From Roseburia hominis (lineage in GTDB: Bacteria > Bacillota > Clostridia > Lachnospirales > Lachnospiraceae): DNA of 50,335 bases. The notes beneath the pieces were generated by a model that saw only the letters and a program-made list of their open reading frames with translations, was not told the origin of the DNA and did not search any database. This document shows, in pieces, positions 7,806 to 15,664 of this stretch. Within the stretch, counting starts at the first letter, position 1. Each line of letters opens with the position of its first letter. The stretch spans positions 1-50,335 of the forward strand of contig JAETOE010000028.1 in the NCBI GenBank assembly GCA_021771815.1. The letters are read 5' to 3'. The position numbers and the translations under genes were made by a program.

Positions 7806-9347
7806 CTAAAACGCTGTTATCCGTATTCTCTCCTTGTGCCGCAGCTTTTCCGGAGCAAAATCCAGTTCCACCATAAATCCGCACATATTTTGACACGTTC
7901 GACACTTACCGGTATCTCTATGCATCGTTCTGGTATCTCCCGACGCCACACTTCCCTGCTTGCCTAACATGGTAGCAGCCCCCATTATCTTTGCGCTTCT
8001 CCCCAATGCCCCACAGCCATTACACAATATAGAATTCACAAAAGAATGTTCTGCATATCCCTTATAATGAGACAAAAAAGATTTGCCTGATGGACTCCAC
8101 GCCACATTTATAAGGATGTCCGGCAAAAATATCCTTATCAGCATGTCGGTATAATATCCATCAATGACATCCCGACAGATCGCCGGCAGAAAACACCCGA
8201 CATCCTCCACCGAAAAAAGATTACATACTCCCCCCGGATGCTCCAATCCCTCGCATATATCATAAACATTTGTCGTTTTATCTTTCCGCGCTCCTTTGCC
8301 GGATTTCGTAAAAGAAGAATACTTATAGTATTTCCCAAGCTCCTGTCCCCATGCGTCCAGAACATACATCACGTTATCATTCTTATCCGGATGCCATGTT
8401 GAACCGGCAAAAACCGCTGTCAGACGGCTATCTCTCAAATCCGGCTGCACGCGACACCTCGCCAGCTCCTTTTTAAGCAGTTCTAACGTATCCTCAGATA
8501 CCGAATATTCCGGCAAAACGATAAATTCCGCGCCCGCAGAAATAGCCTGCTCTATTCTCTTTATCAGATTTTGTGCAAATACCTGATCTGCCGTATAAAT
8601 ATACTCCACGGCAACTCTGCTTCCGCCCAACTGCTTCTCTTTCCAGAAATCATTCTTAATCCCCGGTATCACGGCTGCCCGCAGTTTATACCTTTCCGGT
8701 ACATCACGTTGCCGTTTGACAGATGATTGCACGCATAATATCTGTGGTATTCCAACGCCTCTATCTATGGCACTTCTTTTCAAAAATCGAAAACCTTCAA
8801 ATACGTCTGCGAAACCACTGGCACTGCTGCGATTCCGCCCGATCGCAACAGTCAGCTCATAGGAAATTGTCTTTCCCTGCTGAAAATATACCAGATATGG
8901 CGCATTCTCCGACTCACTATTCAACGGTCCAAGATTACTTCTGATTCGGTACTTTTCCCACTTGGCCGCTACACAGTCAAGTGCTGCCAGCAAGGAAAAG
9001 ACAATCGTAAGTTCATTGTGTACTAAATCTCCATACTGTTCCAATCTTAATGAACGAACTTCTTTTATCACCTTCCCCTTTCTGTAATCATAATTAGACG
9101 GCGAATACGTTTCAAACAATTCGATTATCTTTCTTTGAAACTCTTTTAGGGAATGAATATTCGGATTTTCCCGATATCCATTCCCTGCTTCTATATCCTC
9201 CCTATCAGGATATTCGTCCATATATCTACTGATAAAATCTGTCTGATTAAGAATATTTTCATCTAAAAGGCAAAAACACTCCGCAGCCAGATCAAATACA
9301 GTTTTGGATTTCTTAATAACTTCTATCAACGACAATCTTATGCTCAT
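7806..9347 (-). CDS. Nitrilase/carbon-nitrogen hydrolase superfamily protein with long N-terminal extension
   Basis: A 513-residue protein. The C-terminal half (about 220-500) carries the Glu-Lys-Cys triad of the nitrilase superfamily: Glu280 in FIVLPEYSVS, Lys342 in GKYYKYSSF, Cys391 in FLPAICRDVI. The N-terminal about 200 residues match no domain I know and contain no reverse transcriptase motif. Near the C-terminus is a Cys cluster, CRTCQNMC. I chose the ATG at 9347 because GAGGAAAG precedes it; an upstream ATG at 9365 has no ribosome site. It is first in a unit with a winged-helix gene 66 bases downstream and a small helical gene. Nitrilase domains fused to extra modules occur in antiphage systems, so defence is possible, but the substrate is unknown. 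Confidence 0.8.
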   Translation of the reverse strand: MSIRLSLIEVIKKSKTVFDLAAECFCLLDENILNQTDFISRYMDEYPDREDIEAGNGYRENPNIHSLKEFQRKIIELFETYSPSNYDYRKGKVIKEVRSLRLEQYGDLVHNELTIVFSLLAALDCVAAKWEKYRIRSNLGPLNSESENAPYLVYFQQGKTISYELTVAIGRNRSSASGFADVFEGFRFLKRSAIDRGVGIPQILCVQSSVKRQRDVPERYKLRAAVIPGIKNDFWKEKQLGGSRVAVEYIYTADQVFAQNLIKRIEQAISAGAEFIVLPEYSVSEDTLELLKKELARCRVQPDLRDSRLTAVFAGSTWHPDKNDNVMYVLDAWGQELGKYYKYSSFTKSGKGARKDKTTNVYDICEGLEHPGGVCNLFSVEDVGCFLPAICRDVIDGYYTDMLIRIFLPDILINVAWSPSGKSFLSHYKGYAEHSFVNSILCNGCGALGRSAKIMGAATMLGKQGSVASGDTRTMHRDTGKCRTCQNMCGFMVELDFAPEKLRHKERIRITAF

Positions 9348-9396
9348 ACATCGCACTTTCCTCATATGTCTATATCAGTAGTTCTTTCTACATAAA

Positions 9397-9425
9397 ATTG
9401 TATCATTATAGATGTCTTCTGTAAA
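9397..9425 (-). promoter_or_regulatory. Predicted promoter of the nitrilase cassette
   Basis: TTTACA (9425-9420) and TACAAT (9402-9397) on the minus strand, 17 bases apart, about 50 bases before the start codon at 9347. It makes the cassette independent of the hypA operon. Confidence 0.6.
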
Positions 9426-9502
9426 TCCAATTTACTTTTTTGTGCACTTTTACCTATTTTCCGATATGCCCGACACACTCCTCCCGGCTTGCGCGCCCGC
9501 GT

Positions 9503-9847
9503 CTAGCAGGCTTCAATTTCCTTAATACTGCATTCATTTCCCTTGAGTAGATATGTCTCATAACTGCCGCAGTGCGGACACTGTTTCCCGTATTCTACGG
9601 TAGCATAATTTTCCTTACAACTCTCACAGTAGGTGACTGCGGGCAGCATTTCAATCTTCATCTCGGAATCCGCAAGCAAAGGGCTTTTCTTCCGATAAAA
9701 GTTCCAGCATTCCGTCAGATATTCCGGCACAACGCCGCTGACTTCGCCGATCTCCAGCGTGACGGAGCCGATCTTCGTGACCTCGTTCTCCGCCGCCACC
9801 TGATCGAGCGTCTTTGCAATATGGACAATGATTCCTAATTCGTGCAT
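9503..9847 (-). CDS. hypA: Nickel metallochaperone HypA
   Basis: A 114-residue protein that delivers nickel for maturation of [NiFe] hydrogenase and related nickel enzymes. MHE at the N-terminus provides the nickel-binding His2. The zinc site is two CxxC pairs, Cys74/Cys77 and Cys90/Cys93. Length is normal for HypA. It is the last gene of a unit hypB - Fe-S flavoprotein - hypA; the gap to the flavoprotein is 44 bases. No hydrogenase large or small subunit, urease or carbon monoxide dehydrogenase gene is visible, so its client is elsewhere. Confidence 0.93.
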   Translation of the reverse strand: MHELGIIVHIAKTLDQVAAENEVTKIGSVTLEIGEVSGVVPEYLTECWNFYRKKSPLLADSEMKIEMLPAVTYCESCKENYATVEYGKQCPHCGSYETYLLKGNECSIKEIEAC

Positions 9848-9891
9848 ATGTACCTCTGCCTCTGTTTCTGCATAATTTATATGTGCGTCGC

Positions 9892-12606
9892 CTACTGTTT
9901 ATTGCGCTTTACTTTGATCTGGCGTTTTAACGCATACGGTGCAATAGCTTTGAGCTTATCCTCGGACTTCCACATACGGCTTGCATCCGGCAGGTCTCGT
10001 GTCAGATGGATTGCGTCAAATTCGCACTTCGTCGTACAGACGCCGCAGCCGATACACTGATTCTCATCGACAACTGTCGCGCCACAGCCAAGGCAGCGCT
10101 TTGCCTCCGTCTTGATCTGTTCTTCGGTGAGCGTACAGCGCAGATCGCGGAATGTCTCTTTCGCCACGCCCGCTTTTCTGCCCGGAATCTGACGCTTCGC
10201 ATTGTCGAACGTCTCGACCTCAATGTTGTTCTTATCCAGCTCCACAAACTCCCTGCGGTTACGCCCTAAGGTCAGGCTCTGACCCGGGTTTACAAAACGG
10301 TGCATGGATACAAAGCCCTCTTTGCCTGCCGCGATTGCATCGATCGCAAAACGCGGTCCGGTATACACGTCGCCGCCGACAAAGATATCCTGCTCCGCGG
10401 TCTGGTAAGTTACCGGATCCGCCTTTAAGGTTCCGTTCGGGTTGATTTCCGCCTTAGTGCCTGCGAGCAGGTCGCCCCATACGATCGACTGACCGATGGA
10501 GAGAAGTACATTTTCACACTCTACCGTCACAAGCTCATTCTCGTCGTACTGCGGATTAAATCGTCCCGTCTCATCCTTGACGGAAGTACATTTCTTAAAT
10601 ACGATTGCCTTTACCCTGCCGTTCTCGGTCAAAATTTCCTTCGGTCCCCAGGAATTGTTCACTGCGATTCCTTCTTCCTCGGCTTCCTCGACCTCATCCT
10701 TTGCAGCCGGCATGATATCGCGGGACTCCAGACAGAACATCGATACCTCGGACGCCCCTGCGCGCAGCGCAGTTCTCGCAACGTCCACCGCAACGTTTCC
10801 GCCGCCCACAACTACGGTGCGTCCGGAAATCCTGGTATGCTCTTCGTCAAGGTTGACGCTGCGCAGGAATTCTACGCCTGTCTGTACACCATTTGCATCC
10901 TCGCCGGGAACTCCGGTCTTACGACCGCCCTGCGCACCGATCGCGATATAAAATGCTTTGTACCCCTCCGCGCGGAGTCCTTCGATCGTCACATCCTTAC
11001 CGACTTCCACGCCGCACTTAAACTCAACGCCCATCTGACGGAGCACGTCGATCTCCGCGTCAATCACATTTTTCTCCAGACGGAAGGACGGGATTCCGTT
11101 CATCAGCATACCGCCCGGACGGGACTCCTTCTCAAATACGGTGACCGGATAGCCCATCTTACGGCAGTAGAACGCCGCGGACATGCCGGCAGGACCTGCG
11201 CCGATAATCGCTATCTTCTGAGGAAGATCGACTCCCGTTCCCACATGATTTACAATCTCCGGTATGTAACGCCTGTCGGCGTGAATTTCCTGCTCGGCAA
11301 TGAATTTCTTGATCTCATCGATTGCCACCGCCTGATCGATCGTGCCGCGCGTACACGCGTCCTCACAGCGGCGGTTGCAGATGGCGCCGCACACTGCCGG
11401 GAACGGGTTCTCGTTCTTAATCAGCTTCAAAGCATCCATATATCTGCCCTCAGCCGCCATTTTCACGTAGCCCTGTACCGGAAGATGTGCGGGACAGGCG
11501 GTCTTGCACGGCGCCGTACCCGTCTCATAGCAGTTGATCTGGTTCTTATCGCGGTAATCCTTGCTCCACTTCTCCGGTCCCCATTTTACAGCGTCGGGAA
11601 GCTCCTGCTTCGGATAGGTGATCTCACCGTTCTTCGTGCACAGCTTCTGTCCGAGCTTTGCCGCCCCGGTCGGGCAGTATTCCACGCAGCGGCCGCAGGC
11701 AACACAGTTCTCCTTCGTCACATGCGCGCGGTATGCGGAACGCGACATATTCGGCGTATTGAAAAGCTGCGACGTGCGGAGCGCGTTGCAGACGCCGACC
11801 GCACAGTTGCAAATAGCAAAAATCTTGTTCTCTCCGTCGATATTTGTAATCTGATGTACATAGCCCATCTTCTCGGCGCGCTCTAAGAGCTGCATGACCT
11901 CGTCGATTTCCACATAATGTCCTCTTCCCGTCTCCACAAGGAAATCCGCCATATCGCCGACGCCGATGCACCAGTCACCTTCGATATCGCCTGTACCCTC
12001 GCCGCGGATTCTCTGCTGTAAGCGACAGGAACACTGACCGACCGCATATTTATCCTTATATTTTTTCAGCCAGTAGGAAATATGCTCGATATCCATAGAT
12101 TCCTGTTCCGCCGGAATCGCCTTCTCCACCGGAATGACATGCATTCCGATTCCCGCTCCGCCGAGCGGCACCATCGGCGTTACCTTCTCGAGCGGAAGTC
12201 TCGACATATTCTCGAAGAAATCCGCAATCTCCGTGTGCTCCTCCACCTGCTTCTTGTTCATGACCATGAACTCTGCGCTTCCCGGAACGAACATCGGCAG
12301 GACATATTGCTTTTCACGCTCTGGATTCTCCCAGTTATACTCCACAAGACCGATGACCGCCATCTCCTGCAGAAGCTTCTCAAGCTCTGCCTCGGGCTTC
12401 TTTGTCTTCTTCGCAAGCTTCGGCAGCGTAATCGGCTTTCTCACATCCATACAGAGCGCTACCTCCGCCATCTCATCAGTGACGACGCCCGCCAGTCCCC
12501 AGTACTCCGGATCCTCTGTTGTCAGCTTCTCCATACCAAGCTTATACGGAATACGATCCGTAATCTTCTTACCTAATTTTAAAATCAACTCTCTTTGCTC
12601 TGCCAT
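9892..12606 (-). CDS. Large Fe-S flavoprotein oxidoreductase, GltD-like, between hypB and hypA
   Basis: A 904-residue cytoplasmic electron-transfer protein. The N-terminal 110 residues resemble a winged-helix module, followed by a Cys-rich region (CSCRLQQR, CNCAVGVC) and a 2[4Fe-4S]-like motif CVACGRCVEYCP near residue 305. Next comes a GltD-type module with its own Cys-rich domain (CKTACPAHLP, CGAICNRRCEDAC), an FAD-binding GAGPAGMSAA and an NAD(P)-binding GGGNVAVDVA. The C-terminus ends in CLGCG and CIGCGVCTTKC. It is probably an NAD(P)H:ferredoxin-type oxidoreductase. I start at the ATG 12606 (MAEQRE) after AAGGAG; an upstream TTG is less likely. Its position between two nickel-chaperone genes suggests a redox link to a nickel enzyme, but this is inference. 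Confidence 0.88.
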   Translation of the reverse strand: MAEQRELILKLGKKITDRIPYKLGMEKLTTEDPEYWGLAGVVTDEMAEVALCMDVRKPITLPKLAKKTKKPEAELEKLLQEMAVIGLVEYNWENPEREKQYVLPMFVPGSAEFMVMNKKQVEEHTEIADFFENMSRLPLEKVTPMVPLGGAGIGMHVIPVEKAIPAEQESMDIEHISYWLKKYKDKYAVGQCSCRLQQRIRGEGTGDIEGDWCIGVGDMADFLVETGRGHYVEIDEVMQLLERAEKMGYVHQITNIDGENKIFAICNCAVGVCNALRTSQLFNTPNMSRSAYRAHVTKENCVACGRCVEYCPTGAAKLGQKLCTKNGEITYPKQELPDAVKWGPEKWSKDYRDKNQINCYETGTAPCKTACPAHLPVQGYVKMAAEGRYMDALKLIKNENPFPAVCGAICNRRCEDACTRGTIDQAVAIDEIKKFIAEQEIHADRRYIPEIVNHVGTGVDLPQKIAIIGAGPAGMSAAFYCRKMGYPVTVFEKESRPGGMLMNGIPSFRLEKNVIDAEIDVLRQMGVEFKCGVEVGKDVTIEGLRAEGYKAFYIAIGAQGGRKTGVPGEDANGVQTGVEFLRSVNLDEEHTRISGRTVVVGGGNVAVDVARTALRAGASEVSMFCLESRDIMPAAKDEVEEAEEEGIAVNNSWGPKEILTENGRVKAIVFKKCTSVKDETGRFNPQYDENELVTVECENVLLSIGQSIVWGDLLAGTKAEINPNGTLKADPVTYQTAEQDIFVGGDVYTGPRFAIDAIAAGKEGFVSMHRFVNPGQSLTLGRNRREFVELDKNNIEVETFDNAKRQIPGRKAGVAKETFRDLRCTLTEEQIKTEAKRCLGCGATVVDENQCIGCGVCTTKCEFDAIHLTRDLPDASRMWKSEDKLKAIAPYALKRQIKVKRNKQ

Positions 12607-12743
12607 AACCAAACTCTCCTTCTCATTCCCCCGAGTGGGGATATTTGTATGAAAAATATTGCGCGCCTACGGATATCTGACACACCGCCTCGGTGCGCTG
12701 TTTCGTACTACCTCTCTACGCCCTGTATCTCCGCGTTATCCGC

Positions 12744-13412
12744 CTAACGCTTCCACTCTGCCACTTCACTGCGCAGCCAGTCATACCACACATCCATTCC
12801 CTCGCCTGTGCGGGAAGAAATCGGAATGATCAAAATCTTCGGATTCAGCTTCTTCACGCGCTCCTTACAAGCCTCGAGGTCAAAATCAAAATACGGCAGC
12901 ACATCCATCTTGTTGATCAAAAGCACGTCGCAGACAGAAAACATCAGCGGATACTTAAGAGGCTTATCGTCGCCCTCCGGCACACTTAAAATCATGGCGT
13001 TCTTCACCGCTCCTGTGTCGAACTCCGCCGGACAGACCAGATTGCCGACATTCTCCAGAATCGCAAGGTCTATATCCCCTGTCTCAAGACTTTCGATTCC
13101 CTGTCTCGTCATATCCGCATCCAGATGGCACATGCCGCCCGTATGGATCTGAACCGCCTTTGCCCCGGTCTTCGCAATCGCATCCGCGTCCACATCCGAA
13201 TCAATATCCGCCTCCATGACGCCGATGCGCATTTCATCCTTCAGCGCCCCGATAGTCCGCACAAGCGTTGTCGTCTTGCCGGAACCCGGAGAGGACATCA
13301 GATTCAGAAGAAACGTTCCTTCTTCTTTCAGTTCACCGCGCAGCTTATCCGCTTCCCGGTCATTGTCTTCCAAGATATTCTTCTTGATTTCAATCACCTT
13401 GAACTCACTCAT
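12744..13412 (-). CDS. hypB: Hydrogenase nickel incorporation GTPase HypB
   Basis: A 222-residue SIMIBI-class GTPase that works with HypA to load nickel. Seen directly: P-loop SSPGSGKTT (40-48), EADIDSDVDA switch region, ENVGNLVCPAEFD with a conserved metal-site Cys, and guanine-specificity motif NKMD. There is no N-terminal His-rich or CxxCGC metal-storage stretch, so it is the short form. The start codon follows AAAGGGG. First gene of the hyp unit, with a sigma-A-type promoter about 75 bases upstream. Confidence 0.94.
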   Translation of the reverse strand: MSEFKVIEIKKNILEDNDREADKLRGELKEEGTFLLNLMSSPGSGKTTTLVRTIGALKDEMRIGVMEADIDSDVDADAIAKTGAKAVQIHTGGMCHLDADMTRQGIESLETGDIDLAILENVGNLVCPAEFDTGAVKNAMILSVPEGDDKPLKYPLMFSVCDVLLINKMDVLPYFDFDLEACKERVKKLNPKILIIPISSRTGEGMDVWYDWLRSEVAEWKR

Positions 13413-13434
13413 TTTATACCCCTTTCCCTATAAC

Positions 13435-13462
13435 AAGGCATGCCCTTCCGTGCATATGCCTT
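13435..13462 (-). promoter_or_regulatory. Inverted repeat in the hypB leader
   Basis: AAGGCAT and ATGCCTT form the ends of a 28-base inverted repeat lying between the promoter and the start codon of hypB. It could be a leader hairpin or a metal-dependent operator; no U-tract follows, so it is not a terminator. Confidence 0.35.
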
Positions 13463-13487
13463 CTGGTCATACCTCATGTTTGTCTAA

Positions 13488-13516
13488 ATTTTAACATACT
13501 TTATCCTTGAAATCAA
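13488..13516 (-). promoter_or_regulatory. Predicted promoter of the hypB operon
   Basis: TTGATT (13516-13511), 17 bases, TAAAAT (13493-13488) on the minus strand, about 75 bases before the hypB start codon. Good match to the sigma-A consensus. Confidence 0.65.
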
Positions 13517-13667
13517 CGTCATTTTCCGCTATATTTGTCTCACTCATTTTGTGCATATTGCCATCTGGCATCTGGTATAACCAGAAGTCATTAAAAACTG
13601 CACTATCGCGCAAAGGACACAATTCTCGTTCCGTTTAAAAAAATACACCATGCCAAAAAAAGATACA

Positions 13668-13696
13668 TTGTAATTTCCCGGTACTTTCGCTATATT
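13668..13696 (+). promoter_or_regulatory. Predicted promoter of the GGDEF gene
   Basis: TTGTAA (13668-13673), 17 bases, TATATT (13691-13696) on the plus strand, about 45 bases before the ATG at 13740. AAAAAAAGATAC directly precedes the -35 box and resembles an element found upstream of the glucan genes. Confidence 0.5.
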
Positions 13697-13739
13697 TTAT
13701 TTTAGAAGAAAAACTTATGGAAACGAGGGGTGCTTTCAT

Positions 13740-15659
13740 ATGTATCACACAGAAAAAATCGGCGTGTTCATCTCACATATCATGGGATATTATCAGAAAA
13801 ACGTCTGTCAGGGAATTATTGATACGGCACAGGAGTACGGATACTGCACCGACATATTTACGACTCTGGACGGAGAGGATCTCGGGGATTACAGCATCGG
13901 TGAAGAAAGTATTCTGCATCTTCCGGACTACAGGGAATATGACGGTATTATTTTTGCCTCAGATACCTATCCATCCGAAGAACTAAAGACGCAGATCCGC
14001 GATTCTCTGCGCAAAGACTGCTCCTGCCCGGTCATAGAAATCGCCTCCGCAAACTATAGCTTCCCCACGGTCGTCCTTGAGAACAACCGTATGACCGCCG
14101 AGCTTGTCACGCATCTTGCAAAGGTTCATCACTGTAAGCGAATCTGCTATCTCGGCTGTGCGAGCCAGCGCTTCTTCTCCGACAGCCGAGAGCAGTATTA
14201 CCGCAGTGCCATGAAGGAGGCCGGGCTTGCCGTGGGAGAGCACGACGTCTGTGTCTGCACCATCGAAGAAGCTGCCGTCGAAGAAGCGTTCACCCACTTT
14301 ACTGCGGACGGCACGCATCCCGATGCCATCGTCTGCTACAATGACGACATGGCACTCATGCTCATGCAGACCGCATTCGACAGTGGCTACCGCATTCCGG
14401 AGGATATTGCGGTTACCGGCTGCGACCACACCGCGGCAGGACAGAACGCCATCCCCGCTCTCACCACCGTGACCTTCCCTGTCTACGAACTCGGTGTCCG
14501 TGCCGTGGAACTGCTGACCCGGACGCTGCGTGGCGACAGCATCCCTCCCGTCACCTGCGTGAGTGCCGCGGCTGTATACGCCGGTTCCTGCGGCTGTCAG
14601 GAAAAGACGGGGCGCGACGTGGTAGCCTTTCAGCAGTCCTTAACCCGCCGCATCGCTTCCCTTGAATCCGCCATTCTAGAGTCCATACGCATGTCCGCAG
14701 CCGCTTCCCACATCACGGAATTGGAGGAAGGCATGGATCTGATCGAGCACTATATACAGGGAATCGAGCACTGTTTTGAGTTCTATCTCTGTCTCTATGC
14801 AGGCTGGGACTCCGTATCAAGCAGCATCCGCAGGCTGACCGCACAGGATGCTGCCCCGGAAACAACCTCCGGTGAAACACTCCTTGCGCTTGCCGTCCGG
14901 GACGGTAAACGTCTTCCCACCTGCAGTTTTACACGCCGCCTGCCGCACACGCTCCTGCCAGAGCATATCTGCCGTCAATCGGCTGCCTCCTACATCTATA
15001 CGCCCTTGTTCTTCGAGGACAAGGAGTTTGGCTATATAGCGTTTTCCTACAAGGATAATCAGGTTGAATATCACTTTCAGCTCGTCCACTGGTTCTCCAA
15101 CATCAACCGGATGCTGCACGGCATCTGCGAAGCAAAGTGCAATCACCTCATGCTGCATCATCTGGAAACGATCTACACCAGGGATATGCTGACAGGACTT
15201 TACAACCGCCATGGCTATCAGCAGCATCTGGACGCACTCATTGCCCATGCCGTCTCATGTGGCGAGGACATCACCTGCTTTCTGTTTGACCTTGACGGCT
15301 TAAAACAGATCAACGACACCTACGGACATGCCGAGGGCGATTTTGCGCTGCAGGTCATCGGACAGGCGCTCTCCCACGTCACCCGCGAAAATGATATCTG
15401 CGCCCACTTCAGCGGCGACGAATTCTATCTGGTAACCAGCGGCTGCACCAAAAAAGACGCGGACGATCTCCTCGCCCACGTCAATAAATACCTTACGAAT
15501 TATAACCGCCTAAGCAGCAAAGAATACACGATTTCTGTCAGCAGCGGCTGCGCCTCTGCGCCCGCGCTCCCCGGCTTCGGCAGCCAGGATATCGACGCGC
15601 TTTTCACGCAGGCGGACAGGCAGATGTATCAGAGAAAACACGCCAAAAAGAATCCGTAA
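13740..15659 (+). CDS. LacI-type sugar-sensor domain fused to diguanylate cyclase (GGDEF)
   Basis: A 639-residue protein and the only confident plus-strand gene. Residues 1-290 look like the periplasmic-binding-fold ligand domain of LacI regulators (start IGVFISHIMGYYQKNVCQGI; PDAIVCYNDDMALMLMQ; VAVTGCDHT) but without the usual N-terminal helix-turn-helix and without a signal peptide. A middle region of about 180 residues may be GAF-like. The C-terminal 160 residues form a cyclase domain with SGDEF (558-562) and an inhibitory-site REND exactly five residues before it. It probably makes cyclic-di-GMP in the cytoplasm in response to a sugar. It converges on the AraC-type response regulator with only 5 bases between stops. 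Confidence 0.88.
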   Translation: MYHTEKIGVFISHIMGYYQKNVCQGIIDTAQEYGYCTDIFTTLDGEDLGDYSIGEESILHLPDYREYDGIIFASDTYPSEELKTQIRDSLRKDCSCPVIEIASANYSFPTVVLENNRMTAELVTHLAKVHHCKRICYLGCASQRFFSDSREQYYRSAMKEAGLAVGEHDVCVCTIEEAAVEEAFTHFTADGTHPDAIVCYNDDMALMLMQTAFDSGYRIPEDIAVTGCDHTAAGQNAIPALTTVTFPVYELGVRAVELLTRTLRGDSIPPVTCVSAAAVYAGSCGCQEKTGRDVVAFQQSLTRRIASLESAILESIRMSAAASHITELEEGMDLIEHYIQGIEHCFEFYLCLYAGWDSVSSSIRRLTAQDAAPETTSGETLLALAVRDGKRLPTCSFTRRLPHTLLPEHICRQSAASYIYTPLFFEDKEFGYIAFSYKDNQVEYHFQLVHWFSNINRMLHGICEAKCNHLMLHHLETIYTRDMLTGLYNRHGYQQHLDALIAHAVSCGEDITCFLFDLDGLKQINDTYGHAEGDFALQVIGQALSHVTRENDICAHFSGDEFYLVTSGCTKKDADDLLAHVNKYLTNYNRLSSKEYTISVSSGCASAPALPGFGSQDIDALFTQADRQMYQRKHAKKNP

Positions 15660-15664
15660 GCGCA

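Larger units (their letters stand above)
13413..13739. other. Divergent intergenic region between hypB and the GGDEF gene
   Basis: About 330 bases with no gene. It holds a minus-strand promoter and leader hairpin for hypB and a plus-strand promoter for the GGDEF gene with a nearby AAAAAAAGATAC element. Nothing else was recognised. Confidence 0.6.

Noticed and set aside
7806..9347. DRT1-type reverse transcriptase-nitrilase defence protein
   Set aside because: No reverse transcriptase motif (no xxDD) is present in the N-terminal 200 residues or in the neighbouring genes.
10837..11886. Long plus-strand open frame of 349 codons
   Set aside because: It lies antisense inside the Fe-S flavoprotein gene, has no ribosome site and its residue make-up (many Arg, His, Leu) is that of a shadow frame in GC-rich DNA.
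9503..13412. Part of a [NiFe] hydrogenase structural operon
   Set aside because: No large or small subunit, hypC, hypD, hypE or hypF gene is visible in the window; the [FeFe] enzyme at 40177-41292 does not use nickel.
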